A stretch of DNA of 64,000 nt. It comes from Bugulina stolonifera. Its lineage: Eukaryota; Bryozoa; Gymnolaemata; Cheilostomatida; Bugulidae. Below, one piece after another: positions 37,938 through 49,300 of the stretch; position 1 is the first letter of the stretch; each line of letters opens with the position of its first letter. The stretch is taken from assembly GCA_935421135.1 (NCBI GenBank), contig OW285194.1, forward strand, positions 13,725,376-13,789,375. Reading direction: 5' to 3'. Both the position numbers and the translations under genes were made by a program. The notes under the pieces are model-generated. The model had not been told where the DNA came from. It did not search any database and saw only the letters and a program-made list of their open reading frames with translations.

Positions 37938-39091
37938 TCAGTGATTACGACGTTGGTCATATCTGGAATGCTCATTTCGATGGTCATTTCTCCGATTTGA
38001 CGAACTGTAGTTCTGGTCCCGATCTCTGTGGTGATGAGATCTTCGAGGTGACCTAGATCTTGACCTATCTTCTCTCCTCCTATATTCATCTTGTCTATAA
38101 CACAATTAGTGAGAACGTTATGGCAGCAAAATAGACCTCTTGATCTGTTCTCTTAATCGGGAGCAGTGGTTGCCTAGAGGTTAGATCTCTAGACTTTTAT
38201 GTGAGAAAAACAGGTTTGATTCATGTTAAGGTCATAAGCAGTGATAGGAAAACATCCTCCTGTGCTATATAGTCACTTTGTCATGTTGAGAGCAGCATGG
38301 TGAAGACCTCTTTTTCTACCCAAATTAGAAAGAATGCTGATCTCTTCTTAGCTTTCGTACCAAGAATTAATAATGGGAAGTAAAACAAGCAAGTTTATAA
38401 ACCTTTAAGTTTCCATAGATGTGATTATGGAAAGGACATTCACTATTGGCTAACACAACAAATTGTTTAGTGTCTTGGATGCAAGTGTTCTATTGTTTAC
38501 ACTTTTAAAGCGTAAACAATGAGACAATGTTTATATGTTTACTGATACTGAACTCATAGGACGATCAAACTGATAAGACAAGTTAAGCTACAAAGAATCA
38601 GTGGTCATTGATTTAATTAGAAATAAAATTAATCGTGTCACGTCAATCTTAAATTATAGTGCCCTAAACTATAATTTGATATCATATCATCTATAGACAG
38701 ACACAATTGATTTTATTTTTAATAAAACCAACGGCTAGTGATTCCTTGTAGCTTAACTTGTCTTATCAGTTTGATCGTCCTATGAATTGAGTATCAGTAG
38801 GCATATAAACATTCATGAGACAGACTGGGTAGGTTAGGTAAGGTTTGCATACCTGCCATGATGCTGTCGATAACTTGAATCACTTGAATGTGAGTCATTG
38901 TTTTGATGAAACCTTCTCCTGTGTTGAAAAGAATTCTGTGTTCGAGGGGGCATCTCTAAGACAGGAGGTGTCCTCAGGGGTTTGTTTTTATAAGAAGCAA
39001 ATTCAGTATCTAAATCAGTAAATCTATTTTTGAAGTCATTTTCACATTCAGCAAGAAATTGCTCTTTGTTGCCGCCATTGAAGTACGACAT
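37938..39091 (-). CDS. RAMAC: RAMAC, activating subunit of the mRNA cap guanine-N7 methyltransferase
   Basis: Two exons (38853-39091 and 37938-38094; 396 nt, 131 aa; vertebrate RAMAC is about 118). Residues about 12-45, with 'FKNRFTDLDTEFASYKNKP' followed by 'TPPVLEMP', match the RNMT-activating segment of RAMAC (pattern F..RFT..D.E...Y...P...PP...). This segment binds and activates RNMT for cap methylation in the nucleus. After it comes an Arg/Asn/His-rich RNA-binding-like region. Exon 2 encodes a tail with RSRSRSPRRS and many Arg, His and Asp residues, instead of the Gln/Tyr-rich tail of vertebrate proteins. The start chosen is the first ATG in the exon (39089-39091, MSYFNGGNKEQF). The same frame is open a little further upstream but without ATG. 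The single intron is largely mobile-element DNA. Confidence 0.8.
38159..38345 (+). mobile_element. tRNA-derived SINE, same family as the 26.9-kb copy
   Basis: It begins 'gggagcagtggttgcctag' (38159), has the B-box-like 'ggtttgattca' (38213-38223) and the internal block 'taggaaaacatcc' (38245-38257). Head and block align in order with the copy ending at 26980, though this copy is more decayed. It lies in the RAMAC intron, antisense to that gene. Confidence 0.65.
38519..38821. mobile_element. Foldback MITE with 7-bp target-site duplication in RAMAC intron
   Basis: Terminal inverted repeats of about 73 bp (38526-38597 and about 38741-38813) are near-perfect and share 'ggacgatcaaactgataaga' and its complement. 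The ends are 'aatgttta' and 'taaacatt'-like. The element is flanked by direct repeats 'atgagac' at 38519-38525 and 38815-38821. The interior is AT-rich, itself partly palindromic, and codes for nothing. A TSD of 7 or 8 bp would suit a hAT-type transposase source. Confidence 0.85.
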
Positions 39092-40460
39092 GGAAGCTAG
39101 TACAGTTTTCACAGCTAAAGGTCCTTGTGTTGCCGATAATAATTACCATATAATCATTAGTTAATAACTAAAAAAGCAACAGATGGATTCAATCGGAACA
39201 ATCACGTAAAATCAAAAATGGAAAAATCTTTGCCGGAAACTTTAAAAAGCATGAATTACTGGACCTGAGAAGTATCGTTTCAAGTTCTTTTATTGGAGTT
39301 AGACTTAAATAACGGACGTTGCCCTGCGCCCAACGTAGCTATAGCCTTGATGTGTTGTGGAGTTGCAGGCTACATAAATTGACAACAAACCAAAAATTAA
39401 AACACTACTGCATCGTTTGAATGAATGATCTATTAGTATTTTTATGAACCAAGTTCGGTATAGTGGAGAAAAGTTCTCCACATTTCTTTGTAATATAAAG
39501 AACCAGGTTTGACTCATCTTCAATTAATGCCGACAAATAACACTACTTGAGAAGGGTGTGTTATAAAAGTTTGAATTTGTCAATAGATAGTCTGCCTTCT
39601 AATCAATAGAATATTTCTAATTTTTATTCTATCAACTTCATTTTTAGTCATTGTGCGGTGGAATCGGTAAGATAGAAGAACTATCAATACTATTTAACCG
39701 TATTTTTAAAACGTTGCGAGAATTCAAATAATAATGAAATAAATTAATTCTAAATACAATTATATATTAGAACTATTGTCATTATGATTATTACTATTAG
39801 TGAAGTTTAGTTACGAAAAATAGTTCTAATTTAACACATGAATTAATATTATAATTATAGTTAGTTTTTGTTAAAATTAAGGGTGGCAAATTCAGAGTTT
39901 TTGCAGTCAATAGATTTTATTTAAATTTAAACTGAACTTCCATTAGATTCTGAAAAAGCTTGCAAATAAACATGTTTAAATACATTTAATTGCGATTTTG
40001 TAATTGTAAGTAAAGTAATTTACAAACTCTGTAACTAACTCACTTTGAGGCATGTGGGTGGTAGGACTTTTATTATCTTCGTCGCTATGTAATATACGTT
40101 GGTTGATTTACAGTGTTTTTAATGTAGCCGATTTAAATTGAGTCAGGTGCCTTAGAAGGAGTTAGGAGTTGGATAGTCTTTGTTCTTCGCCAAAACTGAA
40201 GCAGGAGAAGTTGTCTTCGCTATCTATTTTTGGTTGACTGCCCTTACCTCAACCACAAGCAAGGAACTAAGGCTATATGAATTTCTCCACTACTGCACCT
40301 AATAGGTTAATATTTGCACTTTCAAACTTCATTATTCATCTCAATCTCATTGTATAGCAGGTTTGGGTAAAGCCCACTCTACTGAACTCTGAAGATATTG
40401 ACAACTGGGCTTACAGTGTTGTAAAAGCTTGGCAAGACTGTACCACATCTGGATCTCGTA
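39092..40460. other. Divergent spacer between RAMAC and ZnT6
   Basis: This contains the promoters and 5' UTRs of two genes transcribed away from each other. The ZnT6 first exon probably includes 40362-40460 as 5' UTR, preceded by an acceptor-like 'tatagcag'. I saw no TATA box and no other gene. Confidence 0.4.
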
Positions 40461-43400
40461 ATGCAGATGGGCAATGGCACCACTGTTGTCAATGTGGGAG
40501 GTATGTATTAGAAGTTTGTCAGTCTTTTCCTGTAAATATCTCTAAAGCTATAAGAATTTAGTTTTTTGTGATTAGCATAGATCAGGGGATGCTGAAGTCT
40601 GCTGATTATGAGTGGGATTACTGATTTTCACTCAGGTGTGATGCTGTTGTGGTTGATGCTATCCTTTGATTTGATTTTCAGGGATGGACGCCAGGCTTCG
40701 GGGAACAAATCAAGTATTTGCTGGAGACATCGACGAATCTATGGTAGGGTGACATTTATACACTCTTCCTCTAAAGTTTGTGTGACTGCCAATTTGACCA
40801 TTATAATAATTCAAATAGTTTTCCACACCCCACAGTTGAAGCTGGTTTATAATTTAGGAGTTATGCCCCTCTTCTTATACACTGAACACTTCCAGAGATT
40901 GCAATATATTTGATTGACTCACTCCAGCCTCTGGACCATGTAGTATTCTATTCTGTCTTTAGACTCTACTTGCTTTTTGCTTGTAGCAATCCTTCCGTCA
41001 GGTTGGAACATCTCATCGACCTGTGAAGGAGTTTATCAGAACGTTGACAAGGTCCTCGAAAGGGAGAAAGCTCTGTATTTATCTCATTATAAATCTCGTT
41101 ACTACGGGTACGTATATCCTATGTGCTGCAATGACTGTCACAATATCCCTCCAGTTGAAGATATTTTTAAAAAACTGTTATTTGACTAACATTGGGAGCA
41201 GACAGCGTAGCTTGAATTAATTAATGAGATCTTATACGCCAAAAATAATATTGATGATTAAAAAATTTCTGGTGGGTGCTTTTTTTCTTATATTAGAGCT
41301 TAAGCTAGATTTGGGACAGCAGATTCGGAAAGGTATCTGTTACTCAATGAGTAGTCTTGTGATATTACCTTGCTTTGCCTTGGATCTGTTTACAATTAGT
41401 TACCAGTTCTCATCATTGTTTCCATAGACATGATAGATATTTGTGTGTTTCAGCTATATTACTGGCATGGTGCCAACTATCCAACTCCATGTCTATGACA
41501 GCTTTAGCATATATGACTGTTTTTGACCTGACGTACCTCTTAACGTCTGCAGTTTCTGTTTGGACATACAGCAAAACACCTTCCCCCGTATACTCATTTG
41601 GCTACGAACGATTTGAGGTAAGATATCTCTCCTTCATTATGTAATCATATCGCTTGCAGAGTGATGCTACAATAGTATTTTGATGTTGCCATACAATGAA
41701 CATGCCATATCATATATTTTGCAGGTACTTGCTGTGTTTTCGAGCACAATGTTGGCCCAACTTGGTAGCTTCTTCATATTTAAAGAGAGTGTTGAGAGGG
41801 TTTTTGAACCTCATCACATACATGAGTAAGTATACCATTGTGTGGTATTTTGGATTTATCTTTTTATGTACTAGGGAGTGATAACTCCAAAGCTGGTATT
41901 ATTGTTTTCTTGTAGTTATATTTCGTTGTTCCATATTTGTAGAGGGAAGTTACCATTAGGAGCTACACTTGCTATCCTGGTGCATATACTTATAATATAT
42001 AGTTCAGAGAATCTAGCGTTCCAACATGTTATACAAGCGTGCAGTTCCAGCTGGCTTCAGCAACATGTTACTGATATCAGTGAGAGGTAAGTTATTCCTA
42101 AACATGCTACTGGGGGTTACATAAGTAGACATACTATATTACATAAGTAGACATACTATATTACATAAGTAGACATACTATATTATATGAGTAGACATAC
42201 TATATTACATGAGTAGACATACTATATTACATGGGTAGACATACTATATTACATGAGTAGACATACTATATTATATGAGTAGACATACTATATTACATGA
42301 GTAGACATACTATATTACATGGGTAGACATACTATATTACATGAGTAGACATACTATATTACATGAGTAGACATACTATATTACATGAGTAGACATACTG
42401 TGTTACATGAGTAGACATACTATATTACATGAATAGACATACTGTATTACATGAGTAGACATACTATATTATATGAGTAGACATACTATATTACATGAGT
42501 AGACATACTATATTATATGAGTAGACAAATCTCAGGTGTTGGTTTATACTTAGAATACCTCAGAACTTCATCCTTTGAATTCTAATTTATGTATAATCAA
42601 ATTAATAACAATCTACAAGTTGAACAGTGGAAATAAGTAATCTCCAACATTACTAACATGGTGGTAACTTACTTGTACTCATTGTAGCTTCTGTCATGTA
42701 CTGCCTGGACTTAGTAAGGTGCTGCTACCCAGGATAAATCCCCTCACTCTATTGGGGTGTGCCTCGACTCTCTGTGTGATAGCTACTTATATAGCTATAG
42801 ACCTCAAGTAAGTCACCCGTATATAGTTATAGACCTCAAGTAAGTCACCTGTATATAGTTATAGACCTCAAGTAAGTCACCTGTATATAGCTATAGACAT
42901 CAAGTATGTCACCTGTATATAGTTATAGACCTCAAGTAAGTCACCCGTATATAGCTGTAGACCTCAAGTAAGTCACCTGTATATAGTTATAGACCTCAAG
43001 TAAGTCACCTGTATATAGCTATAGACATCAAGTATGTCACCTGTGTATAGTTATAGACCTCAAGTAAGTCACCTATATATAGCTGTAGACCTCAAGTAAG
43101 TCACCTGTATTATACTGTAGTTATATTTGACCTCAAGTTAGTAGTCAGTGTGTGCTTATCACTATTGCACACACCTCAAGTAGTAAAGGTAATCCCATGC
43201 TACTTTACTACAAAGCTAGTAACACCTTATAGCCCAGTCGGGCTTTATTGAAATATCAGTTTGGTATGGGGAATTTAAACTCAAGTACTTGTGTATAATT
43301 TTACAAGTATACTTTCATGGTGCATACAAATATACTACTTCCTGTTCACCGATTGCTATTCTCACTTCCTGTTTACTTGTAGGAACTACCAGGGTGCTGA

Positions 43401-44689
43401 TGTTACGGCTGCATTCTGTATTGCCATCATTACTATAGGTACAATGTGGCCCATGAGTTCCTACACTGGTTAGTATGTGCAATATACTCTACTGTTGTAT
43501 TAGGCATGTAGAGGTCATGGTTTATTTACAAGTAACTGTTTGTTATGCTGATATCAGATAGACATACAATTACATCTCGTTCTGTGTTTGATGTGTAGTA
43601 GAAGTATATGTAGACCGGATTTATCTTCTCACTTTGTATATAGGCTACTAATAATCTACTCTATTATGATGAATGGTTGCTGTAGAATACACTTGTAGCA
43701 CCTATTGTTTATTATAGGTAGAATATTGCTGCAGACCACACCTGCCCATATGATTGGCCAGTTAGACAAGTCAGTAAGGGAGGCGTGTACGCTAGATGGA
43801 GTATTAGAATTTAGAAATGAGCATTTTTGGACTCTGGGCTTTGGGAAGATGGTAAGTTGACAGATGCAAACAAATATAATAGTCTGATAGTAATATTATA
43901 ATGCCACAATATTATATGTTCCAACTTCACCTTGCTGAAATGGCTGGAATCACGTTTAATGCAGCGATAACTATGCTTGTGGTGATGTGACAGATACACA
44001 CGATGCGTAGGCATAGGCATGCACCAGTCCATTTGTCATATAAACATATAGTGTACATAGACATGTACTTGTACCATGCATTATCATGTAAACACATGAC
44101 GTACATTACCATATGAAACTTTAATTCTCGAATGATTTCAGTTTTCAATGCTCCCCTCTCTTATTCCCACTTTCTCAATGAGAATCTATATATCAAATAT
44201 TTTTATTTATAAATTTAACATTGTCAAATATTAATGTTTATTTTACATAATGTGTAATACATGTATATGTGATTTATTCGATCTCGTTTAATAACATCTG
44301 TTATGTTGTAGGCGGGAACAGTACATGTGAGGGTACGAAGAGACGCTAACGATCAGCTTGTTTTGGCTCATGTATACAGTCGTCTTTCATCCATGATATC
44401 CCACCTGACTATACAAATATTCAAAGATGATTGGTCCAGATCATCAGCCTATCAGATTATACATAACACTTCAATGGCTCCGCCTCCTATTACTCCAATT
44501 AAACCCTTCAACGCATCTGTAGCTCCAATCAGACCCACTATACCTTATACTGGTCTGCCTAGCGGGAGTCTACCTGCCCACCCTTACATAAATAACTCTA
44601 TACAACAGTCACACAGTCTACACCCTAGAACTTCTACTCCTTATTCCACACCTTTACCCACCCCTAAGAAGGGGGCGACTCCCACTTAG
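40461..44689 (+). CDS. SLC30A6: Zinc transporter 6 (ZnT6, SLC30 family)
   Basis: Ten exons: 40461-40500, 40682-40743, 40987-41107, 41454-41617, 41725-41825, 41943-42086, 42688-42807, 43383-43468, 43718-43851, 44312-44689; 1,350 nt, 449 aa (human ZnT6 461). It is collinear with ZnT6: TM1 about 62-82, TM2 with 'ALAYMTVFDLTYLLTS', 'PSPVYSFGYERFEVLAVFSS', the TM5 region 'WLQQHVTDISESFCHVLPGL', then 'GRILLQTTPAHMIGQLDK' and 'LEFRNEHFWTLGFG'. The tail is Pro/Ser/Thr-rich. As in known ZnT6, TM2 lacks the usual zinc-binding His, and there is no His-rich loop. ZnT6 is known to act as the non-transporting partner of ZnT5, loading zinc enzymes in the early secretory pathway. The start could also be 40467, or 40684 in the second exon. 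Confidence 0.88.
42117..42527. repeat. 22-bp minisatellite, about 19 copies, in ZnT6 intron
   Basis: The unit is 'acatgagtagacatactata' plus 'tt'. Variant units occur in a repeated order: copies 4-7 and 8-11 share the series atatgag, acatgag, acatggg, acatgag, so an 88-bp block was itself duplicated. Confidence 0.95.
42788..43115 (+). repeat. 32-bp minisatellite that copies the ZnT6 exon end and its 5' splice site
   Basis: Ten units at exact 32-bp spacing ('gacctcaagtaagtc' at 42800, 42832, 42864 and so on to 43088). The first unit is the real end of exon 42688-42807 with its donor (aa|gtaagt). All others repeat exon end plus donor, with 'gtatgt' in copies 4 and 8. A 128-bp higher-order unit is visible (variants at copies 1/5 and 4/8). 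Any downstream donor would add an in-frame TAA directly after the first donor. Confidence 0.95.
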
Positions 44690-46381
44690 CTAATTGCACT
44701 TTTTATGGAGCTCATATATTTTGATAATACATTGGTTCTGTGTGCCAGTTAAGCCTACTATTGTACTGGTACTATAGTACTAATCTTTGTAATGAGCATG
44801 GATGCCAATGCTTTTACTACCAAAGTGATGTTAATTTGTTAATTCAATGGACTTGATGAAATACTATTTAGTAAAGTAGTCAACCATTAGTCTATCGTCT
44901 TTTGGGTGTATTAAAAGTGGTATATTATTTCTTTGTAAATATAGTATGTACTTTAACCATTGAATGTAAATGTGCTGTGTTTCTGATTGGTTGGCAACTA
45001 TATATTACATAATAACAAACATTTGGTTTTGATTTATTGCACATGTCGTACTGGCCTATATGGCTATGGGGTCAAGTAGGATTGGTTTAAGTAGAAATGG
45101 GTGGTGCACTTAACTGCGATGTTACTTTGAAGTTGCCCACTCCTTTAAGAGAAAGATGACAATTCCCAAAGAGTAGTTTCAGTATGGCGCTGCACCATCT
45201 ACATGTAGTATACAGAATATAATGAGACTATTAATCAAGACTTCTATAGTATTTAGTTGCACAATCTACTGTGTTTATTCTATAGATATTACGCACCGGT
45301 GCCAACTGTGAGCTGATAAATAGCATTGTGTATCTGAAAGTACATTATTATCATAAGCGATATATACTGTAGATGCAATAAACTGTAGTAGGCTAATCAA
45401 AATAATATTTCCAAAGTAGCTATAGATACTATATAAACTGTAGGTAATAGTGAAATAAGATGAGAAAGACATGCAATATTTTAATGAGTGTGATTATAGT
45501 AAATTCCACAAATAAAGTTATTGTATTGGAAAATCGCCAGTTACAACTAAACTAGTAATGCAAATTTTTAACCAACATAATGTACAAGTATGTATAACAG
45601 TAAATTAAATGCAACATGTTATCCATGTTAGAGCAATTTTTATCTCCTAACTGCAAATATAAACGCACATGTACAACATGTAAGTACAACAATGTACTGT
45701 AATACATCATATTACCATAAGAATGTTCACAACACCTTTATCTATTATCTAGAACAGCAGAACTACATTCATAACATTTTATTTATTTACTGCTTATTGG
45801 AAGGAAAATGTTCTACATATTAATTTAAGATATTAATTTACATATTGTATTAAATTATTCATTTCATAAATCTAATAGTAGTACACAACATAACAGAATG
45901 TTATGATATTTGCATAAATAGTATCACATGTAATGCTACTGGCATATTGTGCAAATAAGGATTGTACAAACTATAAGCAAGTTGTCTAAGGTGGATATCC
46001 TTCGAAGAGGTGTGAACCCTTTTGTACAAATACATAAATGAGTAAACAGTAACAAATAACGATACAATGTTTGTATACTGTGTGAAATATTAACCAACTG
46101 ATTATTTGTACAAATAGTTTATAAAATTCACTGGTTTGACATTAGAGTGCAGGTGGTAAAGTAGTGCTGTGAAACATAGTGTTGTTATACAGTTGCCTTG
46201 ACATCACTTAGCAGGTGATTCCAAGAACACGATGGCAGTTAATGACAACTGAGACAGCAAACATCGGGCTGGGATGTAGAACATGGGTTAATATAGTGTG
46301 ATGTGGTCCAGAGAGAGTTGGTGGACTCGCTGACAATACTGGTATATTATGTTAGACTGTTGTCCACTCCCTTTCACATAG
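44690..46381. other. Convergent 3' ends of ZnT6 and the coiled-coil gene
   Basis: AT-rich DNA with no supportable gene, presumably both 3' UTRs. A plus-strand AATAAA lies at 45511-45516. The interval contains several 'tacatgta' palindromes. Confidence 0.45.
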
Positions 46382-49300
46382 TTAGTAGTCAAACCCCGGC
46401 GGGTGGGTTTTGAGTGTATCTAGCATGTTAACTGTAGCATTTAAAGGGCGCTCAGCTGAGCTGTAGACATTGAGTGTATGAGGAGGAGCTGGTGTTGTGG
46501 GAGGCCGTGGTACTAACCCTACAACAGACGTATTTAATAGCAGGTCACACAGCAGTGAATGCAATAGAAGGAAGGGTAATGTAGGTGAGTTATTATAATA
46601 TAATTATAGGCTTCAGTAGGCTTAGTTTATTGCAGTATTATTAAAGAGGATGACAGGACAGTGTTAGGGTTGGGGTAGATTAAGGGGGATATGAACCAGT
46701 TCTCCAGCAGTTTGAACAGTAGCAGTCAGCATTGCTCTACTCATCACAGATGTTATCTGTAGATCATCTGATTGTCAAACAAACTACTTTTATTAACGCC
46801 CGAACTTTCCTTCGGTGAGCTTATTGATAGATTATAGTAGCTCAGTAATGGTCTATAGACATAGGATGTCAAGTATTCCCATATACAGTATAGATTCACA
46901 AATTAGAGTAGAAATATGATGACCCCCTTCAGGTTGTCTGCTGGAAACTGGTTGGTTGATGGCACCTATAGTAGAGTTGTCCAACCCTTGTACTACATGT
47001 ACAGTAAACTAACTCATTACAATAGCCAATAGCATTGTAGGAAATTAATGAGATATTTCTATTGGCATCACAGTCGTCTCCACCGCATTCGCTGACGTAG
47101 TGAACATTGTTCTAAGAGTAGAGGGTGGGCGACCACTAGGTGGGTGGGCTTTCCGCTTACTTCCTATAAATCAGAGTTTAGCTTAAGAACACTGAATTCT
47201 ACGACGACTTTTATGTACGCATGCCTTCATGACTACTTGGACCTAGTTAGGGAAGCCAAGAAAGCCATTTGACCTAATATGTAAGAGCTACTAGCCTCCA
47301 ATTTCTATTCGCTGAAGCAAACCACCCATAGCTGATAAGCATGCCTCCGTTCTTCACTTAACTTGAATCAGTGCATTGGCATGTGACCAGAACTTGGGCC
47401 GAGTAGACACATTACTATCAATCAACCATGTTACTAGATTGCTAATGATCTGCTGAAATATGACTGAAGTTGAACTATCTTATAAACTTACCATTTAGTG
47501 TAGGGGCACTTCTGCTTCTTTCAAGTCTACCGAGTTTTCCAAGTTTCCCCGAATTATTACTGGAGCGTCTCCTCGCGTGCCCCGCCATAGTTAACGTCTC
47601 ATTGGAGTAATTGAGGTTAGCGAGAGAAGAGCTGTTGGTAGATGTAAGATTAGTCTGATGTACTCTTGGACCAGCATCAGCAGTGGAGTTATTGCTCATT
47701 GTGCTCACTTGAGAGTATTTTGGGACTGGAGTTGCCTTACCAATGCCTGGTAAATCACAATTCCTACAAAAGAGTGTTAGCTGATGCTCTCAGTATTCGG
47801 TATTACGCTCATACAGTATTGTGTACTGATTGGCTAGCTACATTTACTTTTCACAGTTGGCTCTAGGAGCTGGGGCATAGTTCTTAGCTTGTAATCACTG
47901 ATACTACATGTGGGCTAGATAAGCACAAAATTGGTTAATTGAAGAATACATGTGAAATATAAGACATTAACAACTCAGATGTATGTGACCAGCAACGGGT
48001 ACATTCATAAAATGTTGACAGTATGTAAAATACTGTATTATCTTACTTGGACGCAGCAGACTTGAGCTCTATCATAGCTCTGTCAATGATTTCTAGAAAG
48101 TGCCATGCAGTCTCAGCCTTCTTTGACATTGATCTCTCCAGTAACTCCTTCTGGTGGTTGATCTCTTCACAAACTTGCTCACTGCATTAATTAGAGATTA
48201 TGTTTGGCAATAGCCTAATTGTGAACAACAGCCAGCTTTTGCTAGATTGCTGGAGTTTTATTGAGGAAAATAATTGGTAAAGTCACTGAAATATTAATGC
48301 TTGAACTTACAGCATGACTGAATTTATCTTCACTTAGCTCACGTTTTTGTTGACTTACATTGACTTACCTCATACCTGTGTTGACTTGATTCAATAGTGA
48401 AGTGATGTTACTACACAATCGTGTTATTAGCTGTCTGTCCAGTAGAGTACTACCAGATGTACCGGAGTTACGGAGCAGAGAATTCTGTCTCCTGATTACA
48501 TCCTGGAACGAGTTATGCAAGATTCAGTTTTATACATGTATGAAGGTAAGATAACTCAAATATTCTGTGGTGACACACTGCTTTAACATGTATGAAGATG
48601 GGATAACTCCCACATTCTATGGTGACACACTGCTTTAACATATATGAAGATGAGATAACTCCAATATTCTGTGGTAACACGTTGCTTTAACATGTATGAA
48701 GATGAGATAACTCCAACATTCTATGGCGACACACTGCTTTAACATATATGAAGATGAGATAACTCCAATATTCTGTGGTAACACACTGCTTTAACATGTA
48801 AGGGGGTAAGATAACTTCAATATTCCATAGTGCCGCACTGCTTTAACATGTATAGAGGTGAGATTAACTCCAACATTCTATGGTGATGCATTGGTTTTAT
48901 TGATTCAAGCAATGCATCATATAATTTAGTTGAATCCATATGTAGGTACAATTAAGACTGTGGTGGTGTGTGTGTCTTACATGTACATGTATATCATAAA
49001 GAGAAATTAAAGTATAGAAGACTACCTTGAGGTGCAATATGTCAGCTTGTAGCTGCTTGTTTTGTGCTTCCAGCTCTCGATGTGACGTTATGTCAGAGAC
49101 GACTCCCTCACACAGCTGCTCATAGTGCTTCAACTAATAACATATGTTATATGCATGTATATTTTATATAGTTATTCAGTGTTACACAGTACAATATAAT
49201 AACAATGTATTATGCTATACATATTATTATATATACATGTATATAATTCGTGGAGTACTACAATATTATGATAATATAGTGTCACTATACAACACCCATG

